This document shows positions 18,681-27,623 of a DNA stretch of 64,000 nucleotides, in pieces. The position numbers and the translations under genes were made by a program. Position 1 is the stretch's first letter. The number at the start of each line of letters is the position of its first letter. Where the stretch lies: NCBI GenBank assembly GCA_964467985.1, contig CAYXTP010000006.1, positions 124,001-188,000 on the forward strand, given 5' to 3'. The notes beneath the pieces are model-generated. The model was given only the letters and a program-made list of their open reading frames with translations, searched no databases and had not been told where the DNA came from. The stretch is from GCA-2720975 sp964467985 (GTDB taxonomy: Bacteria > Planctomycetota > UBA1135 > GCA-002686595).

Positions 18681-19769
18681 TCAATGGCCCCCGGCAGTGT
18701 TCCAGGCCACCCAGCGCAACCAGCAGACCTCTCCCGCCTCCTGCTCAGGCCCCGACCAGGTGTCGGGCCCCAGCAGGGCCACCAAGACCGCAGTCCCCAT
18801 GGGCAGGCCAGAGGTAAGCCAACCGGGCGGATCCGGGTGCCCCTGCCCGGACGCGGCCCGGGCGGCGGGGGGCAGGGGAGCCCCCAAGGCCCAGGCTCCG
18901 TGGTACACCCAGGTTCCATCCCCGGATCGGGTCCAGACCTGATCCAGGCTGCCCCAGGCGTTGACTTCGGGAGTGCAGCGCCGGGTCCCGGGATCGAGGT
19001 CAAAGAAGGAAGTCAGGGTCTCGCCGGCGAGCCTGGCCCGATGGGTCTGGCCCCAATCCCCAAGAGTCACGTTCCACTCGAGTCGACCTGGCCCGCTGCC
19101 CTCCAACCGCAGGCAAAATTCCGTATCGACGATGAGATCCTCATCCGCGCTGCGCGCCAAGAGCCACCGGGTCCCCACTGCGTCACTTGCCCCGAGACCC
19201 TCAAGCACGCGCACTTGGGATGGAATGGGTTCCCCTTGGACCTGCACGAACCACACACCTCCCGCGCCCAGGGCACAAGCCAATAAGAATGCACGCCTTG
19301 GGAAGGAGCGCAGGCCGACGACGAGCAGGGCAGTCGCCAAAGCCAGGGCCAGGGAGGACGGACTGGCGTGCACGGCGTCGGGTCGAACGGGCGGGCGCGG
19401 CCGAGCCTTCAATCCGGCAGGCAGGTCCTGCCACAGGGCGTCGCGCTCTTCGCTCTCCACCCAGCCCCCCCACTTGGCAGTTCCGTAGTCGGATGGCACC
19501 TGAATGTCCGGGCGCGTGGTGTCGAAGGGCCTCGATGTCAGGGGCAATTTGACCCAGTACATCTCCTCGCCCTGAGCCAACGACAACTCCACGCGCGTCA
19601 GGCCAGCATCTCCCATGTCCAAGACGAGCGAGTCCAGGGGGCCGAAGCACCGCAGGCGCACGAAGTCCAGCAGGTCTTCTCCCGCACCAACTTGAACCCA
19701 TGCGAAGCTCGCATGCGCGCTGCAGCAGCCCAATACGGCCAGCGCGATCAGTCGTCCCATCCGGCTCAT
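18681..19769 (-). CDS. hypothetical membrane protein with signal peptide
   Basis: 362 residues. A signal-like N-terminus (LIALAVLGCCSAHASFAW) precedes a beta-rich extracytoplasmic part. Two membrane segments follow (SSLALALATALLVVGL, 137-154; AFLLACALGAGGVWFV, 160-175), then a second soluble part of about 180 residues. No motif is recognised. Its start overlaps the stop of 19766-20401 as ATGA, so the two are translationally coupled in a four-gene operon with the FtsQ-like gene. Confidence 0.6.
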   Translation of the reverse strand: MSRMGRLIALAVLGCCSAHASFAWVQVGAGEDLLDFVRLRCFGPLDSLVLDMGDAGLTRVELSLAQGEEMYWVKLPLTSRPFDTTRPDIQVPSDYGTAKWGGWVESEERDALWQDLPAGLKARPRPPVRPDAVHASPSSLALALATALLVVGLRSFPRRAFLLACALGAGGVWFVQVQGEPIPSQVRVLEGLGASDAVGTRWLLARSADEDLIVDTEFCLRLEGSGPGRLEWNVTLGDWGQTHRARLAGETLTSFFDLDPGTRRCTPEVNAWGSLDQVWTRSGDGTWVYHGAWALGAPLPPAARAASGQGHPDPPGWLTSGLPMGTAVLVALLGPDTWSGPEQEAGEVCWLRWVAWNTAGGH

Positions 19770-20401
19770 GGTCGAGCAGCCTCAGACGCCAGGGGTGATT
19801 CACGGCGTGCATCGGATGCCAGGAACACGAGCGACAGCACCAGCAGGTAGGGGTAGATCGGCCAGCGGAAGTCCAGATTCAACGCACGCCCGTAGATCCA
19901 ATCCAGTGGTGAAGCACTCGAGACGATTCCGCACCGGCTTGCACCGCCGCCGGGAGAGCCATCCCATCCCGAGACCGCGCACAAGGATGGGAGAAGCAGC
20001 ATGCACCCGAACCAAGCCCAGCCGTAGCGCAGGAATCCGAGTTCAGACCGGCGCGCGCGTTGGGCTGCCAGCTGGAGCAACAGAGCCAGACCGACTCCGA
20101 ACCCAAGCGTGAGGAACAGGGGCCCGCTTCCCACGCCTGCTCGGTAGTCCAACGCTCCCGCAAGACACAACAGGGGTCCCATCAACCCCAGTGACTTGCA
20201 AACGCGCGCCAGGGTCTGCGCGCGCCACCCGGGCTTCAGCGCCTCATCCATTTCCTGCCTAGCCCTCGGCAGACCCGCCAGGGCCATCCAAATCAGGAGC
20301 AGGCAAGGTGAGCGCGGCAGATCGTCGAAGGCCTCGAACCCCAGCGTCGGAGCCGCCAAGAACGTGAATCCAAGGACCCAGCTGATGCCCGCAGCGATCA
20401 T
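19766..20401 (-). CDS. hypothetical multi-pass membrane protein
   Basis: 211 residues from the ATG at 20401, one base after the FtsQ-like stop. This start puts the first hydrophobic segment (MIAAGISWVLGFTFLAAPTL) at the N-terminus. Four to five further hydrophobic stretches are visible, including LLCLAGAL, FLTLGFGVGLALLLQLAA, WAWFGCMLLLPSL and YLLVLSLVFLA at the C-terminus. No catalytic motif is seen and the family is not recognised. Tight coupling on both sides suggests it acts with its neighbours in the envelope. Confidence 0.6.
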   Translation of the reverse strand: MIAAGISWVLGFTFLAAPTLGFEAFDDLPRSPCLLLIWMALAGLPRARQEMDEALKPGWRAQTLARVCKSLGLMGPLLCLAGALDYRAGVGSGPLFLTLGFGVGLALLLQLAAQRARRSELGFLRYGWAWFGCMLLLPSLCAVSGWDGSPGGGASRCGIVSSASPLDWIYGRALNLDFRWPIYPYLLVLSLVFLASDARRESPLASEAARP

Positions 20402-20402
20402 G

Positions 20403-21353
20403 CTAGGGCTCCTCTCGATCGTGGTATTCGGCCACATCGAAGCGCACGTCCACGGTGTCAAATCCTCGCTCAAGCGCAGCGAGAACATGAGCCCACTTTA
20501 GGTCCAGGGGCAGCTCTCCCGGCCCGGCCTCGCAAGGTGCGTGGCCGAAGTGGATGCGCCGACCATAGGCCTGCTCGCCAACTCCTTCCAAGTCCAAGCG
20601 CGCGCCCCCGGGCAGGCCGTCAAAGGCTTGCTCTTCAGTTGCGTCGATCAACACGCGACCGAGCAGTGACTGTTGGCCGGGGTTCATATGAGTGGCCAAC
20701 GAGTCTGCAATGTCCAAGGCCGCCAACACGGATCCGTCGAGTATCTCCTCGCCCACTGCGATTCCGCGGGCGCGCTCTCCATCAAAACCAGCCAGAACGG
20801 GCAAGAAAAAGTCTCCTTGCTTCGTGTCCACGAGATGCGGACCATCCGCCGCGCCGGGCAAGAGCACGCCGCGCACGGTCTGTTCGTCCGGAATCATGGC
20901 CACGGGATAGTACTTGGATCCCAATCGGACACAGGCGATCGGTTCGTGCAGACGCAGGGACAAGTCGAGGCCGTCAGGCCAGATGACGCGCAGCGGGCCG
21001 ACTTCGGCGACGAAAGGCAGGCCTTCGATGGCCGCGCGCAGACTGTCCAAGGCACGCGGTTCGTCGACCAGAACCGCTCCCTCTTGCGCCACGAGTCTGC
21101 GCAACGTGCGCGACCACTGTTTCGGAACCCATGGGCCCTCAGGACGCAGAACACTACGGGTCAGGTCCACGCGCGTCACCCCGCGCGAACGCACCTGGTC
21201 TTGAGTCATGCGCCAGAGCCAGAGAGCTCCGCCCAAGACGATCAACATCGGGATCCAGGCAGGCACCGAACCGCGCGACCCGAGGTGGCGCGCGGGGCGT
21301 CTGGTGACGGCCGCGTCTTGCGGCGTCGAGGAAGCGGCGTCTAGGGGTCCCAT
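20403..21353 (-). CDS. FtsQ/DivIB-like POTRA membrane protein
   Basis: 316 residues: short cytoplasmic tail, one membrane segment (VPAWIPMLIVLGGALWLW, 30-47), then a periplasmic domain. GLPFVAEVGPLRVIWPDGLD and LSLRLHEPIACVRLGSKYYP (111-150) match the FtsQ POTRA pattern (LP-V...V.R.WP..L...V.E..P.A). A beta domain with FLPVLAGF follows, and the end KWAHVLAAL...FDTVDVRFD resembles the FtsQ C-terminus. FtsQ links the divisome core. It is not next to ftsZ or mur genes here, so the assignment is a fold-level one. It is followed by two membrane proteins in the same operon. Confidence 0.5.
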   Translation of the reverse strand: MGPLDAASSTPQDAAVTRRPARHLGSRGSVPAWIPMLIVLGGALWLWRMTQDQVRSRGVTRVDLTRSVLRPEGPWVPKQWSRTLRRLVAQEGAVLVDEPRALDSLRAAIEGLPFVAEVGPLRVIWPDGLDLSLRLHEPIACVRLGSKYYPVAMIPDEQTVRGVLLPGAADGPHLVDTKQGDFFLPVLAGFDGERARGIAVGEEILDGSVLAALDIADSLATHMNPGQQSLLGRVLIDATEEQAFDGLPGGARLDLEGVGEQAYGRRIHFGHAPCEAGPGELPLDLKWAHVLAALERGFDTVDVRFDVAEYHDREEP

Positions 21354-21407
21354 CCCGGAGAGGTTCCCCTCGCGAGGGACGAGCCGCTGCGCTGGGGAAC
21401 AGGCCCG

Positions 21408-21668
21408 CTAGTTGCGGGCAGAGACCAAGCGGGTCTCTGTCATTTGGACATCCTGCACGGGACGGGATGACCCCGGGCTGCTGGAAACCCGGCGGCCGAC
21501 CTCTTCGATAAAGAGGTCCAGGGAAGTTTGAATCTCGACCACCTGCTCGCGCGAGAAGGTGATGCTCTTTCCCGCTCCCTGGGAGTGCAGTTCGTGACCC
21601 AACAGGCGGGAGACGACTTTGATGTGGGCCAGGTGACGGTTGAGTTGGTTGCCTTGCTTGCTGTCCAT
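21408..21668 (-). CDS. small hypothetical protein
   Basis: 86 residues, charged and helical (HLAHIKVVSRLLGHEL; FSREQVVEIQTSLDLFIEEVGRR), with a Ser/Pro-rich tail and no membrane segment. It lies 54 bp upstream of the FtsQ-like gene on the same strand and is probably the first gene of that operon. Not recognised. The predicted helices make it a candidate small regulatory or adaptor protein. Confidence 0.5.
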   Translation of the reverse strand: MDSKQGNQLNRHLAHIKVVSRLLGHELHSQGAGKSITFSREQVVEIQTSLDLFIEEVGRRVSSSPGSSRPVQDVQMTETRLVSARN

Positions 21669-21864
21669 GGTCAGTGCTTTAAACCTGCGTGGCTGGTGAG
21701 GGTCGATGAGTGTGGGCGTCGGCTGAGTCGATCCGTCGGGCGCGCCGAGGAATTTTGAGCGGGTCCGGTGGCAGAATTCCGAACCTGGGGGCCCCCCAGG
21801 CTTTCTTCAAGGACACCGGCTTGCTTTGATACCTACTGGGAGGGCCCGGCTCAAGAACTGACTT

Positions 21865-23994
21865 GTGAAGTCGGTCAGTATTGCCAGCCCTGCCGGCGCC
21901 ATGCCCAAGGGCCCCTCCAAAGACCCCCATGAGACGCCCTTTGGCTTCCTGCCCGGCGGGTCGCCGAATGGTGCTCAAAGTAAGCGACTGACAGAGTGGA
22001 AGGGCTACACCCTCCTGCCCTTTCAGATCCAGGCGCTGGATGCCGTGCGCAAGGGTCACAACGTGTTGGTCGCTGCCCCCACCGGCTCCGGCAAGACGCT
22101 GGTGGCCGAGTACGCGATCGAGGAAGCCGTCAAGGGTGGCAAGCGCTGCATCTACACCTCCCCGATCAAGGCGCTCTCCAACCAAAAGTACCGCGACTTC
22201 CGGGACGATCCCGATGTCGACGTCGGTTTGATGACGGGGGACGTGACGATCCACCCGCGCGGCAGGGTGTTGATCATGACGACCGAGATCCTGCGCAACG
22301 CGATCTTCGAAAACCCCTCGTTGCTCGACGATGTGGGCTTCGTGATCTTCGACGAAATCCACTTCATGGATGATCGCGAACGGGGGACCGTGTGGGAGGA
22401 GAGCTTGATCTTCCTGCCGGAAAGCGTGCGCTTGATCTGCCTGTCCGCGACAGTCAGCAACGTGGAGCAGCTCGGGTCCTGGCTGGGCGAAATCCGCACC
22501 CAACCCATGGAGGTGGTGCGCGAGTCCAAGCGACCTGTGCCCCTGGCCCACTATTGCTGGACCGAGCGCAACGGAACCTTCATTCCAGGGAAACTCAAGG
22601 GTATCCGCAATCGGGCTCGAACCGCCCAAGCTGCCACTTCAAGCCGACGGGGTGGACGCCGGAATGGCCGCGGGCGCCGTGGCGGGCGAACGTTTAGCGC
22701 GCCCCCCGATCCGACCCCCCTGTTCGACGAGTTGGTCAGTGAATGCGAACTACCGGCTCTGGTGTTTTCCTTCTCACGCAAGGACTGCGAGCGGCTGGCG
22801 CGACGCAATGAACACCGCCAGCTGCTAACACCCGCAGAAGCCCAGGCGATGGAGGCGCTGCAGCTGGAGTTGGTGCAGGTCTTTCAACTGCAAGAGCGCG
22901 TCCTGCGCGGTGAGATCTTCGCCCTGGCCCGCGGCGGTGTGGGTTACCACCACGCCGGAATGCTGCCCGTCTTCAAGGAGGTCGTCGAACGCATGTTCAC
23001 AGCGGGTCTCTTGAAGCTGTTGTTCACGACCGAGACCTTTGCACTGGGCATCAACATGCCCGCTCGGTCGGTGATTTTTAACGCGCTCCGTAAGTTCGAT
23101 GGCGTCTCGTTCGACTACCTGCGCACGCGCGACTTCTTGCAGATGGCGGGACGCGCGGGACGACAGGGAATCGACAGCAAGGGCCAGGTGTACTGTGTGC
23201 TTGGAGACCGAGACCTGCTCGAGGCCCCGCTCGAGAGACTCTTCGCAGGCAAACCCGAGGCCGTGACGAGTCGCTTCAACCTCTCCTATTCTTCGATCCT
23301 GCACCTCGTGGAACGCGTGGGCAGGGAGTACCTGCACGAGGCCTGGGAACGCTCATTCAACTGCTACCAGGGTCGCGAAGGCAACGCAAAGGCACGCACA
23401 CGACAGCGCCGTGACCAACGGCGCTCGATCGACCGCTACCTGGCCCTGCTCGACGAGCTCGAGTACCTGGATGGTGACTCCCTTACGCCGCGTGGCCGCA
23501 TCGCCTGCACTCTGAATGGGTACGAGCTGCAAATGAGCGAACTGCTCTTCCGCGGCACCCTCGAGAACCTCAATCCCAAGGCCCTGGCCAGCGTCTTGGT
23601 GGGGCTGGTCTACGAAGAGCGTCGACGCCACGACCCACCCAGGGTGTCCGAGCGCATGTACGGGGCCCTGCGCCGGTCGGTCAGCGCGGTAGTCCGTGAA
23701 GTGAACGGGCTGGAGGCGCGCCTGGGCATCGACCCCCCGGTCAAGCGCCCAGACTGGGGCCTGACCCCAGTCGTCCTGCGCTGGTACGAGGGAGCGGAGC
23801 TTGAAGAATTGGAGGAGTTGGGAGGATCGGCGAGCGGAGACATCTGCCGAGTGTTCCGCATGACCGTCCAGCTGATGCGCAATGTGAGACGGGCCCTGGG
23901 TCCCGACTCCGACCTGTCGGATGTGCTGCAGGACGCCATCACGGCCCTGAACCGGGACGAAATCGATGCGCGCAAGCAGCTGGAGCTGGGGTAG
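21865..23994 (+). CDS. Ski2-like DExH RNA helicase (HelY-like)
   Basis: 709 residues from GTG 21865; an ATG at 21901 is an alternative. Motif I APTGSGKTLVAEYAI, Ia YTSPIKALSNQKYRDF, motif II DEIH (within FVIFDEIHFMDDRERG) and III LSATVSN are followed by a second RecA domain with HHAGMLPVFKEVVERMF, TFALGINMPARSVIF and QMAGRAGRQGID. A basic insert (about residues 250-285, rich in Arg/Gly) separates the lobes. The C-terminal half is helical, as in Ski2/Mtr4 and mycobacterial HelY, but shorter. The family unwinds RNA or RNA-DNA duplexes with ATP. Element B starts 8 bp after its stop codon. Confidence 0.9.
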   Translation: MKSVSIASPAGAMPKGPSKDPHETPFGFLPGGSPNGAQSKRLTEWKGYTLLPFQIQALDAVRKGHNVLVAAPTGSGKTLVAEYAIEEAVKGGKRCIYTSPIKALSNQKYRDFRDDPDVDVGLMTGDVTIHPRGRVLIMTTEILRNAIFENPSLLDDVGFVIFDEIHFMDDRERGTVWEESLIFLPESVRLICLSATVSNVEQLGSWLGEIRTQPMEVVRESKRPVPLAHYCWTERNGTFIPGKLKGIRNRARTAQAATSSRRGGRRNGRGRRGGRTFSAPPDPTPLFDELVSECELPALVFSFSRKDCERLARRNEHRQLLTPAEAQAMEALQLELVQVFQLQERVLRGEIFALARGGVGYHHAGMLPVFKEVVERMFTAGLLKLLFTTETFALGINMPARSVIFNALRKFDGVSFDYLRTRDFLQMAGRAGRQGIDSKGQVYCVLGDRDLLEAPLERLFAGKPEAVTSRFNLSYSSILHLVERVGREYLHEAWERSFNCYQGREGNAKARTRQRRDQRRSIDRYLALLDELEYLDGDSLTPRGRIACTLNGYELQMSELLFRGTLENLNPKALASVLVGLVYEERRRHDPPRVSERMYGALRRSVSAVVREVNGLEARLGIDPPVKRPDWGLTPVVLRWYEGAELEELEELGGSASGDICRVFRMTVQLMRNVRRALGPDSDLSDVLQDAITALNRDEIDARKQLELG

Positions 23995-24001
23995 GAACCG
24001 A

Positions 24002-24182
24002 ACTGACTGGGTTTAGTGGGCCGGCTCTGAAGCAGCGTTCCTGCGCAGAACCGTGGGTGTGGGAGTTTGAGTCGCCCAGATGGGGGCAAATGCAGCATGA
24101 GGGGGGGCAGGACCTGGGTTGGGGGTAAAACTCACTACTATGGGCCGATCTTTGAACGGCTGGCCCACTAAACCCAGTCAGT
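24002..24182. mobile_element. MITE-like element, copy B (181 bp, 21-bp perfect terminal inverted repeats)
   Basis: Positions 24002-24022 and 24162-24182 are perfect 21-bp inverted repeats (starting ACTGACTGGGTTTAGTGG). It matches copy A at 6793-6972 in size, ends and much of the interior, in the same orientation. No coding potential is evident. As RNA the ends would pair into a long stem, so a structured transcript is an alternative. It fills most of the 336-bp gap between the helicase gene and the hydrolase gene; I see nothing else in 24183-24330. Confidence 0.8.
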
Positions 24183-24330
24183 CCCGATAGCCATACACAA
24201 AGTCCGTTGCCAGCCGCATCAGCGCGGGTAGGCGATTGCGTAGGCTCCCTACTCCGGTACAATCGCGGGATAGGGTCTCCGTGGAAAACGCCGCAGCGAC
24301 CCTCCCCCCACCCCGCATACGCCCCCAAGC

Positions 24331-25182
24331 ATGCTCTTGTCCTTCACCCTCGCGGCTCTGCCCGTGATCGTGCCTGCCTCCGTCTGTTCTTCCTCGGCTT
24401 GCCCGCAAGCGGATACGATGCCGCAGGCGGTCTACCAAGACGGTGAAAAGGACTCAAGCGAGGGATCTCCTACGAATCCCCTCTTTGGGGATGAGACCAA
24501 GACCCTGGTGCGACTGACGACCTCGGACAGGTTGCATCTCGCGGCCAACTACTATCCCCCGCGTTCAAGGACCAAGCGCGCTCCCGCGGTGATCCTCGTG
24601 CACGACGCGGGCAAGAACCGCAGGAGCCTGTTGCCCCTGGCGCAATACCTGAACAAGAAGGGCCTCGCGACCCTGGTCCTCGACCTGCGCGGTCATGGGG
24701 AAAGCGCTACCGAGAAGCTCGATTGGGCCAAACTCGACGAGCGTGGCCAGACGACCCAGTGGGCCTTTGCGGTCCGAGACTTGACGGCTGCCGCTAAGTT
24801 CCTGCGCAGCCAAAAGGGAGTGCACACGGCCAACCTGACCGTGATCGGTATGGGAGCAGGTTCGAACCTGGCGCTGCGCCACGCCCTCGATGACGAGAAC
24901 GTGCGCGCTACCGTGCTGCTCAACCCTCCGGCGACAGCCTTGGGGTTCAAATTGGGGCCGGCCCTGACCGAATTGGGCGGTCTACCATGCCTGATCGTGA
25001 GCCCCAAGGAGGGGAAAGCGGCCAATTGTAAGTTGCGCGACCAGTGCCACGAGGAAAACGACGGACTGGAGTACGTGGAACTTCAGAACCTCAAGTCCAA
25101 AGCCAAGGACATGTTGGACGACAAGCGCCTGAATAACGGCGTGTTCACCTGGCTGAAAGACCGCATCCTGACCAAGAAGTAG
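24331..25182 (+). CDS. alpha/beta-hydrolase-fold secreted protein lacking the nucleophile
   Basis: 283 residues with a signal peptide (LLSFTLAALPVIVPASVCSSSA). The fold is clear: APAVILVHDAGKNRRS (oxyanion loop), LATLVLDLRGHGES, then TVIGMGAGSNLALRHA at the nucleophile elbow. The usual G-x-S-x-G reads G-M-G-A-G, so residue 175 is Gly where Ser is expected. Catalysis by the standard mechanism is therefore unlikely, and it may be a binding or structural paralogue. It is flanked upstream by element B and downstream by a tandem repeat before recQ, and appears to be a single-gene unit. Confidence 0.75.
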   Translation: MLLSFTLAALPVIVPASVCSSSACPQADTMPQAVYQDGEKDSSEGSPTNPLFGDETKTLVRLTTSDRLHLAANYYPPRSRTKRAPAVILVHDAGKNRRSLLPLAQYLNKKGLATLVLDLRGHGESATEKLDWAKLDERGQTTQWAFAVRDLTAAAKFLRSQKGVHTANLTVIGMGAGSNLALRHALDDENVRATVLLNPPATALGFKLGPALTELGGLPCLIVSPKEGKAANCKLRDQCHEENDGLEYVELQNLKSKAKDMLDDKRLNNGVFTWLKDRILTKK

Positions 25183-25217
25183 GACAGGTCCAAGCGCTGG
25201 CAGGCTTTCCCGGCTCG

Positions 25218-25256
25218 GAGTCGACCCATTGAGTCGACCCATTGAGCCGGCCCGTT
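25218..25256. repeat. 13-bp tandem repeat, three units
   Basis: GAGTCGACCCATT occurs twice exactly (25218-25243), followed by a third diverged unit GAGCCGGCCCGTT (25244-25256). It lies in the 163-bp gap upstream of recQ. It could be a replication-slippage product or a set of repeated protein-binding sites. Confidence 0.75.
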
Positions 25257-25345
25257 GAATTTGCGGCGAGATTGTGGAGATTCTCGAGCTTTGATCCGAT
25301 ACCGGGAAGTGGTCCAATCGGTCTACCTCTGCAAGGTGCCCGCCC

Positions 25346-27466
25346 TTGACCGACTGCCCCCAAGACCCGACGCAACCCTCCCAGCGTGCTCCGGAATTGG
25401 GTGATGAAGATCGCTCGTGGCTATTCGCCGAGGGGGACGGAGAGGCCGACTCGGAAGGCCAAGACGATCAAGTCGGAGAAGGGTTGCGGACGTGGGATTT
25501 GCCGCCCGGTTCGAGCGTCCCGGTGAAGCGGGAAGTCCCTCAGCAATCCCTCGAAGAGCGGCTTGAACAGATTCAGGCTGCCGTGCGGACCACCTTTGGC
25601 TTCGATGGCTTGCGTCCCATTCAGGAACAGGCTGTGCGGGCCACGCTGGAGCGGCAAGACAGTCTGGTGGTCTTGCCCACCGGGGGAGGCAAGAGCCTCT
25701 GCTTCCAGGCACCCGCGCTCTGCGAGCCAGGCTTGGTCCTGGTGGTGAGCCCTCTGATCGCGCTCATGAAGGACCAGATCGACGGTCTGAATGCCAGCGG
25801 AATCGCAGCTCGCATGTGGACCAGTTCCCAGGGACCAGATGAACTGCGGCAAGTGCGGCGCGAGTTGGACCGTGGGGAATTGAGTCTGTTGTACGTCTCT
25901 CCTGAACGGTTGGCGGCTCCCGGGTTCCTTGAGCGGGTCATCGACGCCGGTGCCTGGTTGGTCGCCGTCGACGAGGCCCATTGCATCAGCCACTGGGGCC
26001 ACGACTTTCGGCCCGAGTACCGCATGTTGGGGGAACTGAAAGCCCGTCATCCGGACATCACCGTCAGCGCCCTGACGGCCACCGCCACCCCTCGCGTGCA
26101 GTCGGACATCATCGACGCTTTGGGCCTGAGTTCACCGCTCGAACTGGTCGCCAGTTGCGACAGGCCGAACCTGACCTACCGCACACTGCCGCGAACGGAC
26201 CTGGTTGGACAGTGCATGCAGGTCATCGATCGCTACCCGCGGCAGGCAGGCATCGTCTACTGCCTGCGTCGCAAGGACACAGAATCCCTAGCCAGGAAGC
26301 TGGCCGCGCGGGGTGTGCGATGCCTGCCCTACCACGCGGGCCTGACGAGCGTCCAACGCCACCGGGCTCAGGATGCGTTTCTCTCCGAGGGGACGGACGT
26401 CATCGTCGCCACGGTGGCCTTCGGCATGGGAATCGATCGACCGGACGTGCGCTTTGTCATTCACGCCGGCCTGCCCAAGGGCATCGAGCAGTACAGCCAG
26501 GAAACCGGGCGGGCGGGGCGCGATGGCTTGGGCGCCGACTGCGTGATGCTGTATTCCGGGGCCGACTACCACGGTTGGCGCGGTATTCTCGAGCGCAGCG
26601 CGCGCGAGGGGGCTGAAGAGGGATTGGAGGGCATGGACCAATTCCTTACGACGGCACTCGATCGACTCTCCGAGCTTTGGTCCTTAGCGGGCCGCGCCAC
26701 CTGCCGCCACCGGGCTCTGGTGGAGCACTTCGGCCAGACCTGGGAGGCGCAAGATTGCGGGGCCTGCGACGTATGCCTGGGCGAATTGGAAGCGGTCCAG
26801 GATGCGACAGTTGTGGCTCAGAAAATCCTCTCGTGCGTGGTGCGTTGCGACCAACGCTACGGCGCGGGGCACGTGAGCGACGTGTTGCGCGGTGCGGACA
26901 CGGCGCGCATCCGTGAGCGGGGCCACGACACGCTCAGCACCTACGGCTTGCTAAGGGACCAGCCAGGACGGGGAATTCGTGCTTGGATTGACCAGCTCCT
27001 GGGTCTGGGACACCTCGCCTTGGCGCGTGGTGACTACCCAACCCTGTCCTTGACTGAGTCCGGCGCCGAGGTCCTGCGCGGGCAGGCTGAAGTCAGCCTC
27101 TTCCTGCCACGCCTGCCTGGCGGATCCAAGCGGCGCCGCACGCCCCTGGCCCAGGCTGCTGAGGAAGGCGGTCCTACGCCGGATCCCCAGCTGTTTGAGC
27201 ACCTGCGGGTCTTGCGCAGGCGGTTGGCCCGGGAACGTGGAGTGCCGCCATATATTCTGTTCAACGACCGCACCCTGGCTCTGATGGCAGGGCACAGACC
27301 GAACAACCGCACCCAATTGCTGGCGCTCAAGGGTGTGGGCGAGCGCAAGGCGGACGACCCCGGCCCCCTGTTCTTGGAGGCCATCGCTGAGTTTGAGGGG
27401 GAGAAGCGCCGCGAGGCCCCCGCCGTAGGGGCCGCCAGGGCTGATTCAGAAGACGCCACTGGCTGA
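25346..27466 (+). CDS. recQ: RecQ-type ATP-dependent DNA helicase
   Basis: 706 residues. The start is a TTG at 25346 with AAGG about 8 nt upstream; no ATG lies before the helicase core. After a 75-residue acidic N-terminal tail come motif 0 (FGFDGLRPIQEQAV), motif I LPTGGGKSLCFQ, DEAH in VAVDEAHCISHWGHDFRPEY, SALTATATPRV, and QETGRAGRDG. The zinc-binding cysteines are C-RHRALVEHFG then CGACDVC, followed by winged-helix and C-terminal HRDC-like region (residues about 615-690). It unwinds DNA 3'-5' in recombination and fork repair. Length is a little above E. coli RecQ because of the N-terminal tail. Confidence 0.95.
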   Translation: MTDCPQDPTQPSQRAPELGDEDRSWLFAEGDGEADSEGQDDQVGEGLRTWDLPPGSSVPVKREVPQQSLEERLEQIQAAVRTTFGFDGLRPIQEQAVRATLERQDSLVVLPTGGGKSLCFQAPALCEPGLVLVVSPLIALMKDQIDGLNASGIAARMWTSSQGPDELRQVRRELDRGELSLLYVSPERLAAPGFLERVIDAGAWLVAVDEAHCISHWGHDFRPEYRMLGELKARHPDITVSALTATATPRVQSDIIDALGLSSPLELVASCDRPNLTYRTLPRTDLVGQCMQVIDRYPRQAGIVYCLRRKDTESLARKLAARGVRCLPYHAGLTSVQRHRAQDAFLSEGTDVIVATVAFGMGIDRPDVRFVIHAGLPKGIEQYSQETGRAGRDGLGADCVMLYSGADYHGWRGILERSAREGAEEGLEGMDQFLTTALDRLSELWSLAGRATCRHRALVEHFGQTWEAQDCGACDVCLGELEAVQDATVVAQKILSCVVRCDQRYGAGHVSDVLRGADTARIRERGHDTLSTYGLLRDQPGRGIRAWIDQLLGLGHLALARGDYPTLSLTESGAEVLRGQAEVSLFLPRLPGGSKRRRTPLAQAAEEGGPTPDPQLFEHLRVLRRRLARERGVPPYILFNDRTLALMAGHRPNNRTQLLALKGVGERKADDPGPLFLEAIAEFEGEKRREAPAVGAARADSEDATG

Positions 27467-27483
27467 TTCAGGCCGAGAAATAC

Positions 27484-27509
27484 GAAGCCGCATTCCAGGA
27501 ATGGGCTTC
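27484..27509. other. stem-loop after recQ
   Basis: GAAGCC-g-CATT-CCAGG-AATG-GGCTTC, 10 bp with one bulged G, begins 17 nt after the recQ stop. There is no T-run, so it may stabilise the recQ mRNA end rather than terminate by itself. Confidence 0.4.
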
Positions 27510-27623
27510 AGGTGAGCCGTTCGGGCGTGTCGATAAGAGAATCGCCCCCCCACCTCCCACCGGGACTCGCAGCCGACGATTGTCGGCACGCGGGGGGTAC
27601 ATCCTCCACCTGCTGACTCACCC

